Below, one piece after another: positions 10,996-22,200 of a stretch of 64,000 nucleotides of DNA. Within the stretch, counting starts at the first letter, position 1, and each line of letters starts with the position of its first letter. The notes beneath the pieces are model-generated. The model was not told the origin of the DNA. It saw only the letters and a program-made list of their open reading frames with translations, and searched no databases. Source of the stretch: Syngnathus acus (lineage: Eukaryota; Chordata; Actinopteri; Syngnathiformes; Syngnathidae); NCBI RefSeq assembly GCF_901709675.1, contig NC_051095.1:21079956-21143955 (forward strand), in the 5' to 3' direction. Position numbers and translations under genes: made by a program.

Positions 10996-11158
10996 ACATG
11001 TTCATTTGTTTAAGCAAAGGGTCAAACTGTTAATTGTTGTCTGCTAACTTGATTGTTAATTTGCACAGATTGTTGAACGTTCCAAGTATACACTGGATGC
11101 ACCCCCTCTGGAAGGGGCAGGGCTCATTTCTTACGTGTGCTGCCTTTGTATTTTTGAT

Positions 11159-11164
11159 AATAAA
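11159..11164 (+). terminator. ddit4l: Polyadenylation signal of ddit4l
   Basis: aataaa (tttgataataaaacaatttg) about 165 bp after the stop codon, followed by a T-rich stretch (gtttttctag). This would give a very short 3'UTR. Confidence 0.65.
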
Positions 11165-11208
11165 ACAATTTGTTCACAATTGTTTTTCTAGTTCATTTTA
11201 GCTAGTGG

Positions 11209-11265
11209 TGGTGACCAATCCAAGGTGAACCCTGAAAACAAACTCTCAAAAATGGATAGATTTAA
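11209..11265 (+). repeat. Degenerate non-LTR retrotransposon 3'-tail fragment
   Basis: gtgaccaatccaaggtgaac... followed by aaaatggatagat matches the style of the common teleost LINE tail (gcgaccagtccagggtgtac ... aaaatggatgg). It is short and decayed. Confidence 0.4.
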
Positions 11266-11454
11266 ACAGTCATACAAGTGTAAATATAAGTTGTACAAAA
11301 GAGATTTAAAAATTGTTAATGTACAATGTGGACTTTGAAGTTTAGAGTAGTGGTGTTTATAGTATCAAATGCAGGGAGAATTCACTCTATTTTAAGAGAA
11401 AACCTCTACTTGCCTAATTTATATTTTCTGAAATGTGCAGCAAATATGACAGCA

Positions 11455-13176
11455 CCATAGTTTAAAACAAATCTTTTATTTAACAAATGTACAACTAAAC
11501 ATAGGATACGTGTATCTGCTATCCAAACAAACTCTAAATGGTCCATAATGTGGGCACAAAACTTTTTTTCTTAACTTTCTTCTAGAACACATTACACAAG
11601 CTGTCTCTGATCACGCCACAAATTCTGGCAACACCCAAAGCGATAACTGGATAGTGGATACATCAATACTAATTCAGCAAAACTGACTCGACACATTTGG
11701 ACTCCTTTCAACCGCTCCTCCACCCAGGTTTGACTAATTTCTTGAATGTGTCCAGGAAGAAACTCCCGTTACTTTACACAGAAGTAACGCCTTGGTGTCA
11801 TTAGGCATTAAAATGTAGTAGAACATAATTTTAAAATTGCAAAGGCCGCAACTCAACTTGTGGAGAGGGGCCTGCTTCAATTTCATTCAGCGGACTTTAT
11901 TTTTTTTTATGTGTTGATTTTAATAATATTGTGTCTTGATACAGTCATAGGTAAAAGGTATGCCATTTATGTATGGTAAATTTGGTAATTGATTGTAATA
12001 CACAAATGTATTGCTTGTATTTGTTACAAAAACAAAATACATGGGACACGTGGAGTTTTAAAAAATAATTGCATATTAAATCCCAAAAATTGCAATTACT
12101 TGACTTTTTTCAAAATTGTTCAGCCCGATTTCACAGCTCATGATTAATCAAGCGCCTGGAACACAAGCCTTTCTTTTGGACATGGACTGTTCATCTGTAT
12201 GTGGAATCATGGTGTTGGCGGTGCATTCAATGACACTGACACAACTGAAGAAAGTGTTAAAATGACGTTGTCATTCAACAGTAAAAAAATGATTATTTTG
12301 TCACAATAGACAATCAGCAACCCAAACTCTTGAATTATCCAAACTATATTTAAAATTTATATTACAGTATTTTCCGGACTATAAGGCGCACCTAAAAACC
12401 TAAAACTTTCTCAAAAGCCGACAGTGCGCCTTATAGTCCGGTGCGCCTTATATATGGACCCAATTCACACAAAGCATTGTGTCATGAAATCAATCATAAG
12501 TGGCCCGCTGAAGACTTATGAATCATGAATCAAAAAGACTATGGATCATTATTTTGTGATTATAAAGTAATTTGTTGTGTCTGAAGTTGAAATATAAAAG
12601 ATAAAATGGAGAATAATTTGATTTGGATTAAAAATCTGACATGATGCATTAATGGTGCGCCTTATAGTCCGGTGCGCCTTATATAAGGACAAAGTTTTAA
12701 AATGGGCCATTCATTGAAGGTGCGCCTTATAGTCCGGTGCGCCTTATAGTCCGGAAAATACGGTACAATTAACCTTAAAAATGAGAGAACATGGAGGAAA
12801 AGGTCAACAACACATTTGCTTCAAAATTGACATTCAGATCAATAGGTGGAAAAACAAAGCAAACTGATTCGACAACAGGAAGTCTTCAAATATCATCTTT
12901 CCAACATCTTTGTTCCATAATGTTGCATGTCTTTGAATGCACCACCCAACAAAATGTTTGAATATGGTCCAAGGAGCTAAATGAAGAAGAAAAAGAGATG
13001 TCGCTCTATGGAGACACATTAACACCCCAGCACGTACCATATGCTCAGCTCTAGAAAAGAACAAATGCACTAGCACAGGTGCTAACACACAAGGTCCAGA
13101 CACTGAACAGCTCGCTCTACTGAACTACTAGACCACTCATTTCCATCTCCTTTGCCTCTGTGGGTCTTGCTCAAGT
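11455..13176 (-). other. brd8: Presumed 3'UTR of brd8
   Basis: The sequence follows the brd8 stop codon (TAG at 13177-13179). On the minus strand, an AATAAA appears at 11475-11480 in a typical end context. It is about 300 bp from the ddit4l poly(A) signal, so the two genes would converge closely. A 401-bp MITE (12364-12764) lies within it. The extent is an inference; another AATAAA-like site on the same strand lies near 11896. Confidence 0.35.
12364..12764. mobile_element. TATAAGGCGC-family MITE, copy 3
   Basis: Left end acagtattttccggactata, right end ccggaaaatacggt. Internal ggcgcacc/ggtgcgcc arms repeat several times near each end (around 12390, 12425, 12655 and 12720). It is about 400 bp long with no coding capacity. 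Confidence 0.85.
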
Positions 13177-13236
13177 CTATTTCTTCATTTTCAGGTCAGC
13201 CTCCATTGCACTACGGCGACCCCTGGTGCCGCCATC
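13177..13236 (-). CDS. brd8: brd8 terminal coding exon
   Basis: Encodes DGGTRGRRSAMEADLKMKK and a TAG stop. It matches the C-terminus of the shorter human BRD8 isoform (DGGTRGRRC...MKMKK). The acceptor is ccactacag and the exon joins the 45-bp exon upstream in phase 0. In human, another isoform skips this end and continues into a second bromodomain; I saw no such continuation here. Confidence 0.9.
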   Translation of the reverse strand, partial: DGGTRGRRSAMEADLKMKK

Positions 13237-16200
13237 CTGTAGTGGAGAAAGAGGGGAGCAGGAAGCAACCAGAAAGAAGTTGGGGAAAAGAGCAAGAAAA
13301 GGGATTAATGGAGAGGTTGAGAATGTAGCTGACAGAACCCCCCCCCCCCCCCCCCTCCCCACACACACACACACACACAGCACATAGAAGGTCCACCTCT
13401 GGGGGTATGGGGTGGGGGTAGGTGGGTTCCTCCTCGGATGGAGAACAGAAAAAAATGATGATCAAATAAAAATCCAACTTAAGAGAAGGAAAACAAATTA
13501 GATCATGCAGACAGAAAAAATTCACATGAAAGAGGCATGTGTCAGCGCGCCGAGATTGACTGGAAACAGTTGAACGGTGCGATTCAACACAGTTCAAATG
13601 GGTGCTCAAAGATGAAACTAGCATGTTTCATGGGACTGAGGGGGGGAAAAAACATTTGTTGGCCGGGTTGGTATTTGTAAATATTTGCGAGTATGTTCAA
13701 TTCTATTTGACAGTCAGATTTTATTTTTTATTTTTTCAACTCCATGCTTGCATAATCCCCCACTCAATTGTTTCTGCTTTAAAGGGGAACACGTACATTT
13801 TGATGAGGTAAATCAGTATCAAACTCATTTTTGTCGCGGGCCGCATCGTAGTCATAGAATCCTTTGGAGGGCCATAATGATTGTCAATGCATTATATTAC
13901 TGTATATACAGTATATGCTACACAACAAATTGATGAATAACTAGTTTTGAAATCAGAGACTAGTAAAAACTGCTCAAATATTTTAAACTGATGAATGGCA
14001 ATACAAATTGTCAGCGATATCTTTAGTTTATTTTTTTAAAGTGAAGTATTGGCACAAGTTGATTGATGCACAATTTGTTTGTGCGGGCCACATAAAATGA
14101 TGTGGCAGGCCATATCTGACCCCTGGGTCTTGAGTTTGACACCTATGAAGTAAATGAAAACTTCCACCTGACAGTTCTGAGGCTGGGGGATCAAACGCAG
14201 GCCTTCCTGTGTGGAGTTTGCATGTTTTCCCTGATCTTGCATGTAATTTTTTAAGGCACTTCTTGAATTTGTCTTAAAGTGTGAATGTGAGTGACATGTA
14301 ATTTGTGTCGTGCGATTGGCTGGTGGCCAATCAGGGAGAGTTGCTGCAATTCAACATTTGACAGATTTTGCGAGCTATGCAACACACGGGATCAGTCAAT
14401 AATTGCATTTATCAGCCTGTGCAGGAGTAATAGAAGTTCATCTGATTTAACAAAAGTGACCCAAGCGTCGACCTCACAAAGCAAACACTGATAAGTGGTG
14501 CGAGTATTTGAGTTGCAACAAGGTCAAAGGGCATCACGTGGGAGATAGCTTTCCCAAACAGTGTGGTGCTCAGATTGAGCTGAAATCTTTTAGAGTAAGT
14601 GACAATGCAATTTAAATGACCACTTCTACATCAATCATCCCCGCGTAGTTGCAGATAGTTATTATTGCTCGTTTCAATCTCAAGTAGTGTTGATCCGCGT
14701 ATAGTCACCACATAATAACATTGCTGCCATTTACATTCACATATAGTATGCAACTCAAATTCTGCTCAGCATCATTGCCTGATGCAAATGTACACATTTC
14801 TTGATTTTTGTTTTTTATTCAATGATCGTGTGCTGCCGCTCTCCGCTTTATGGTTTACAAACCCAAAATCGACCGCTTGCAGGACTATTCAAAACAGCAA
14901 TTGTTTACTTATACGCAATAAGTAAACAAGTAAAAACTAATATTACCCCCAACCTTTAATATCTTGTATTACTCTGGCCTTAAACACTTCTTATCATGCC
15001 ACAAATGTCAAACAGAAAAGTGAACTGATGAGGTGGTTGCGATGACAAGAAGCGTGTGCGGACGGTGGCCTGCTTCTGGTGAGATCTGATCAATAACCTG
15101 CATACTTACAAAGAGAGAGAGAAGGAAAGCAGGAGAGGCCATTGGGACCATGTCCTGCAGAAGGACACATATTGGAGTGAGGAGGAGAGAACACACACAC
15201 GCACATGCGCGTACAAACACACAAACGTGTGAGAAAGCGTCATTAAAGTGTCCATCAAATGGATAGACGAGCGTCCAAAAAAAAACCAAAAAACTACCAA
15301 AACCATACACACACTCAAACAAGTACTTGTACAGCATTTTGCTATTCAATACAGTATATCAACAATTTGCAGTTATGCTTTGTTCTGGTTGAACCTACAC
15401 AATTTTGACAGATTTTTTTTCAAGCTATGCAACACACTGATCAGTCTGTTTGACATCTAACAAATGCTGGTTGAAGACAGATGCTTGGCCACTGTGTGAC
15501 CAAACTGGTGCACATCATAAGGAGGTGTCAGGCCATTGTGGCTGTATATGCTACATCCACACTACCGATTGTTACACAAATACTACATTGTAAACTTGCC
15601 AATATGTCTTCTTTCCTCAAACTTCAATTCACCACTCCACCAAAGACGAGGAAATGGTAGCAACAAAATAGGCAAGGGTGGAAAATATTTGCAACATTTT
15701 TCATCGGCGCAACTCACGCATTCCATTCCCTCTGCTTATCGCACAAAATTGTGTCCATGACAAAGGTGGCACCAGGCTTTCCAAGGTATATTATTGCCAA
15801 AAAGAATAGTTACAACAAAGAAACACTCCATCCAATACCAATGTCTTTACTTTTTGCAAAATGCGGTTTAAAAAAAAAAGTGACAAATGTAACTGAACAT
15901 AAATTCATTAATAACTGTGGACACCTTTGGGAAAAGGACCACATTGTAAACATTCACTGGTCCTACTTTACTGGCTAATAAGAACTCTGCTCAAGCACAT
16001 TGTGAACATTTACTGGTCATACTTTACTGGCTAATAACAACTATGCTCAAGCACAGTTTCACTAGCCAGCAGTGCATTCATTGGAAATTCACATAACAGC
16101 AGCAAGTGGCAAAACAGCTTAGCCAAGTGGCTGGCAAACATACAAACGCACACAAGCACACACGGAGAGACAGACATTTGCGAGAAGTGAAGCTTCATGC

Positions 16201-19200
16201 AGGAAAAGATTTTACCAAAAATGATCACACCACCGCACTGGCTGAGGTTTCTCGTGTGTGTCATCAGTGTGCTCTTAAGCATGTGTGTAAATCTTTATAC
16301 CAATGTTCAACTCAATTGTCATAGACAATAGATATAATAATCACACGCCACAATGACTTGCGAGGGTATATCATTCCTTTTTTTTTTCATTATATACTGA
16401 TTAATGTGATACCATGCATGTGTTGGAAAATGAGAATACTCTGGTGACTGCCAACTAAACTGCAAAAGATGTTGACAATCGTAGAAATAATAGTTGCGCA
16501 ATGCAAGGCACATATGTAGTTGAAGGCACATTCTCACCAGAAGAAAAGTTCAAATTTCTAAATTGAGACACTTGAGATTTGAATTCAGCTAGATGATAGA
16601 CACATTTAAGCAGTAGGCTTGCACATGTCCCTAAGCCTAATGCCATAATCTGACATAATTTCAGTCATATATCCAGTTTACAAGACTTTGGGCATGTCAG
16701 CTCAAGGAAGTGCTCCAATAAGTTACACATCAATGCTCAGAGTAAACTACAGTGAATTCCCCTCCATCCCGGGGTTGTGTTCCAGTACACCCCTTCAATA
16801 AGTGATATACACCCTAGGCATGCTACTGCTAGCCTGCATTTGCGTACTTGAGTTTCAATAGGTGATCACCAAATGGCACCTTTATGACTTAGCGACAAAA
16901 CAAAAAATCTCTGCATTTGATCGTGCAGTTTCAGCTGTGTAGATGCAAATATAAATTCAAAACAATAAATAGTATATGAAGAGAGAGTAAGATCAATGAA
17001 TCACACACAAATGTACAATATGTGTACTCACGCCAGCAAGGACGACAACGGTGGTGATGAAGCTGCTCTAATACAATGCGTTCTTGTTTCAACGCCAGTG
17101 ACTTCTTGTTTTAACAAAAAAAATACAAAATAAACCTCTCACGACCATTGAAAACATGCCTATGGGCAGCTGGCCTGCTGTGTTTCTCCTTTTGACTCCG
17201 CCAATGCTGTTTTGGTACTGTAGTGCAGACCAATGTCAGGATGTCACTCCGCTAACGTTAAACAAAAGTATTACGTACAGCATGGGAAACGTAGAAATGA
17301 TCAGCAAGTGGGCGCTGTGCGTCTACTGACAAAAGGCAAATGCCAATCAGTGGCTGACAGTTTGCAACAACCGGAGCTACGGTATTTTATCGTGATGCAT
17401 GGGATCAGAAACGAACGCACACGCGCACACACAAATCAAATCGAAACATTTTTACCGCCATCCCGAAACCCACGATGGAGGGGGTTTTACTCTAAGTCAC
17501 ATTGAAACCTCATTAAGTAGTGTCAAAGCATACTTGCTGGTTATTTGCTCAATCTGATTCTTGGTAGCAAATGTACTGTCCCAGTTTCAGACAAACAAAT
17601 CTACACACATTTGAGGAACTAGAACACGTATGTCACTTTCTCCTGATTTAAGTTTCTCAACACACCTTCTCAGCTGGCTCGCCTGGTTTGCGATTTCCCT
17701 CCCTGCCACGGAGGCTCTTGGCGGAGATGGCACTCTCTGAGGTTTGCATAATGAGCTGCGTGGCCAGGAACTGCTGAACGTGCTCCAGGACGTCACGCTG
17801 CATTTCCAGGGCCATGTGATAGACGTCGTGGTCTGACGAGTTGTACATGACAGCATTCTGAAACATCAGCATGATGTCTCGCTGGAATTCTGCTGTTGTA
17901 CGAATCACGCCGGATTCAATGTTCTTCTTGATTGCAGATAGGTCCATCGGTCTGTAACAGGATGAGTTAAGGCAAAGGAGAAGATTGTTCCTTGTACGTT
18001 ACATCTGCTCGATTATGGATAAAATCATAATTACGATTATTTTGTTCAATATTGAAATCACGATTATTTACACAATTATGCTTTTTAAATTGGAATGGTA
18101 TTTCTTGAACATGTTTGGAAAAGTATTGATTGAACATGTTTTAGAAAAATGAATTTTCGTCTGGAGCCAAAATAGTAACCATGATTAAAGTTTGATTAAT
18201 TGAGCAGCCCCATTGTGCGTTTTAAAAAAATTAACTCAGAACTCAAATTGGGGCTGACCGAGCAAAGTAAAAATCTTGATCAAGCAAAGGTAACACTGGT
18301 GGGCAATTTTCATTTGTCAGTGGCCTGGGCACCCGTTCATTATTGTCAGTCCAACTGTTAATCAGTCTGTCAGTCCATCATTCTAATTTAATTGCGCTAC
18401 CATCATTGCTTCCCACCAATCCACAAGTCTGCTAAGTCCGCCAATCCGTTAAGAGAGAAAAAAAAGTCCAACAGATGAAAAATCCATCCATCCATTACCT
18501 AAACCAATTTAATCCAAAAATACTGTCATTTGTGAATATGTGGCTTGCCCAGTCATTAAAGTCATGGATTGCAGGAACACTGTGATCTCACCTGTGTACA
18601 ATGCTGTGGTAACCAGGGGCGATGTCGTCTGATACAGGCTGCAAGAAGACGCTGGCATACCTGAGAGAAATGAGATGAACAAATAGAGTTCTGGATGTGG
18701 CACTGTGCAAAATGAGCATGATTACAGCGGACAATATTGATTTGTTTTGCGGGTTGAGGCAAGGCTCGAGAGCACCACCTGTGGTTAGCTGCAGCTCTCC
18801 ACACCAGCATTATGGCTTTCTTCCAAATTTTCTGAGCCTGCACAGCCTCTTGATCCTCGCCACATGTAGATCTGGTATGAACAGAGAATGGGGATTGGTA
18901 CCCAAATGACAAAACATTGTCTACAAAGATACTCACAGCTGGGAAGACGAGGCGGGGCTGCTGGCTAGTGAATCAGCCGTGTAGCGTTGAGAGGGCGGCC
19001 CGTAACCATCTTCACTCTCACTGGCAGCTCGCTCCACTTCTGACAAATAGGCACCCTCCCCCTCTCCGCACTCCTCTTTCAGCTCCATTCCTTCTTCAGG
19101 ATCGCACTCGCTCCCTGCTTCTTCCTCCTCTTTCACCTCCTGATTTTGAGTAGCACTTTGGTCAATGGCAGTATAGTAAGAAAAGCTTTATAATTGTACA

Positions 19201-22200
19201 ATAATGTTTGTCTATTACCTTGGACTCTCTGCCAGATACAGAACTGTCCTCAGAATCTGTGGGACACACAATGATTGTTAGTCATTTTTTAAAACTGGGG
19301 CATCATGTTCTGTGTGTTTGTCAGGTCACCTAGGCATGGAGGGTTCGCTTCGGGCTGATTCCACTCCTCTACTTCAGTCTTCACTACCACATTTGTGTCC
19401 CCTTTTTCTTCATTGCCCGCTTCTGTATCATCACCTCCAGCAGTGACATCTTCCGAGTTGTCACACGAAGCGATGTCACTTTCAGTCACAGCTGATTCAC
19501 AGTTTCCCTTGACCCGTTCCTCTGTGCTTGTAGTTTCTGGTTGATTTGGGGCATCTGGGCTGACAGGGGTGGGAACAGAGAGTGTCGCCGCATCACAAGC
19601 CTCCTGTATGTGCTCAGAGTCTTGGACAATGGATGCTGGATCTGAATCCTTTATTTCCTGGGTTTCCCAGGGGCCTGGCAGGGTGTGTCCTTCTGAGACG
19701 GCCTCTTCACACAGAGACAGTGCTGCTTCCACTGCTGCTGCATCCAAAGCCTCCACTGAATCATCCACCTCGAAAGCACAGCAAGCATGACTTCTCAATA
19801 GGCGACTTCTCAATACCCAGCTACTGACAGACCCAAGCCCAAGTTTAAAAAAAAAAATGGTGTGTTGCATCAGAAAGGTGATTCCACAAAAAAAAAGACC
19901 TGTGCCATACAAATTATGCTAGTGACTCGCCATAGTGACCCCCTGATAGGATAAGCCTAAAGTCCCAACATAGTGGAACCTTGGTTCACAACCTTATTTT
20001 TTTTCTCATACTGTTCACAAACCAAAATTTTAGATAACCGAAGCAACTTTTCCCAATAAAGTGAATGGTGATTGAAATATAAATTACTCATTTTTATTAG
20101 ATCTGCTACATATCTGGTTGTCTGGCAACAAGTCAAGGTTGGACACCACCCTCGTGGCCAAATTAAACTGGGATGGGCTCCAGCTCACCATTAAGCTAAT
20201 ATGAACAAGTGCAATATAAACTGGATGACGTGATGTTTTTAACTTTTTGTTGTTGTTGACCATAAACGTTAAATCTAGCCTCTATCTGTGACTTCTGTGG
20301 CAGTGAATTGAATTCTGCCTGTAGTGTACACTACTGCCATCTGCTGTTCTAATGAAGCTCAAATGAAAATTGTCTTTCAAATGTAAATGTCATTCAAATA
20401 TAATTGACCGGATCTATTACCATTGTATGCTACCAGGGATTCACATTTGCCGCAAACAGCCTTTTTGGGGGACATGACAGAACTGAAGACCAGCATATTT
20501 ACATCAAAGATTATACTAACAGTATACTAAGACTTTTAAGTGTGTACCTTTTCCTCAATGATGGCAATGATGTCACCTACAGTTTCCAGATCTAGCTCAT
20601 CTCCCATGTAAGAGACAGCGACAAGGTCCTCTTCTACTAATCCTGTGTCTTCACCAAGCTCTGCCTTCACTGCAGCTTCAACTTCCCCCACTACAAAAAA
20701 AAAAGAGGACACATTAAAACGGTTGCTGTACATGGTAGGCCTTCTCCAATTCAGAACATTATGTAGAGTCTTGCCTGTTAGCTTAGCAATTGCAAAGTTA
20801 CTGGTAGCTGCTGGCAACCCTAAAACAGGCAAAAAACTCAAAACATGCTGTACATTTCTGCCAAAGTAACAGTTTTATCTCAAGCAACATTTTTATATGC
20901 CAAATCTAAGATTCAAGCGTTGTTGTTTTTTTCATTAAATGGTTGAATAAGACCAAACAGGAGCATAAGCCAGCCAAAATTGACTTTGTTACATTGAGAA
21001 CATTTACCTGTCATGACGTCATGGCCAGGTGGTAATGGGGCGGCGACAACAGCAGCAGTTTGTATTCCATTGCTAAGACTTCCAGAGGTGTCTCCATCAG
21101 TAACCTGCAAGAGCACAATTGTTTGTTGTTCTTGTAATAAATGTAGGTTGTACTAAACAAGGGCACCTTAGCAACACAGGGCATTTACAGGTTTGTAACG
21201 ATTTTTCACCTAATGCGAGTGGGCCACATGGGCTCGATAATATGTTGCAATATGACAAATGGTTTGGCACAGTTGTCGAATGGTTTTAAGCTCTATTGAG
21301 AACTTTAAAAGCAGGCTTAAATGTGGAGGGTTAAATAGGGCCTTCATTTTCAAAAATAGGACTTTCGTCCTCGACTGAAATAAACGGTGACATGGCATGC
21401 TGTATTTGTCTCTTTTTTCAACAGACAATCAGACAGCTCTGGCATTGTAGTTGCGGTCTAACTTTATTGTATGATAATATCTATCACAGGTTAACAAATA
21501 CACTATCCTGACAAAAAACATTAGTTTAAGAACTTGCTGCATATAATGTAATCTGACTGCAATGTCACATTCATCATATGCACCAATAACAATAAATTAT
21601 AATTATATTGTCTGCGCTGGATATATCATTGGTTCATGAATCATGTGATCTAATAGTTTCTTGAACTATCAAATTCAGGCTATGCTGGCTCTCACAAGGC
21701 GGGGGCTGGCCGAGATGTGGTTGCCTTTTTTCAGCAGTTCCGACAGCAGAGGAGAGGGAGGTGGTGTCGTTTTCTGAGGAAGCAGCCTCTTCTGTGAAGT
21801 ATCCTCTGCAAGAGTTGCAAGGCCTCCTCCACCTTTATGCCCTTGGCCTGGAGCTTCTGACACTGGGAGAAAAAAACCTATACCTTGGACCTGGAGCGGC
21901 AGAAGAAAATGAAATTAGTGGTCAATAAAGTTCAGTTGACATTTTTAGGGAGAGATGGAAAACAGGCAGGATATGGCGACCAGGGTTCCCTACCCGTGCC
22001 ATAGACCAATGAAGCAAGACTACTTGAAAAATAGGTTACTTGTGGAGTTGCAAATATTTGAGGTTACGCAATTCAAATTGGAGTATCCCTGGAAACGGAT
22101 TGCGTTCAACCAGGATGTTAACACCTAGGCAAGGATGTACGTACAGAGTGGGTACTGGTGTCATCTGAGACGATGGCTGCAGGTTCCGTGGGTGGTGTGG

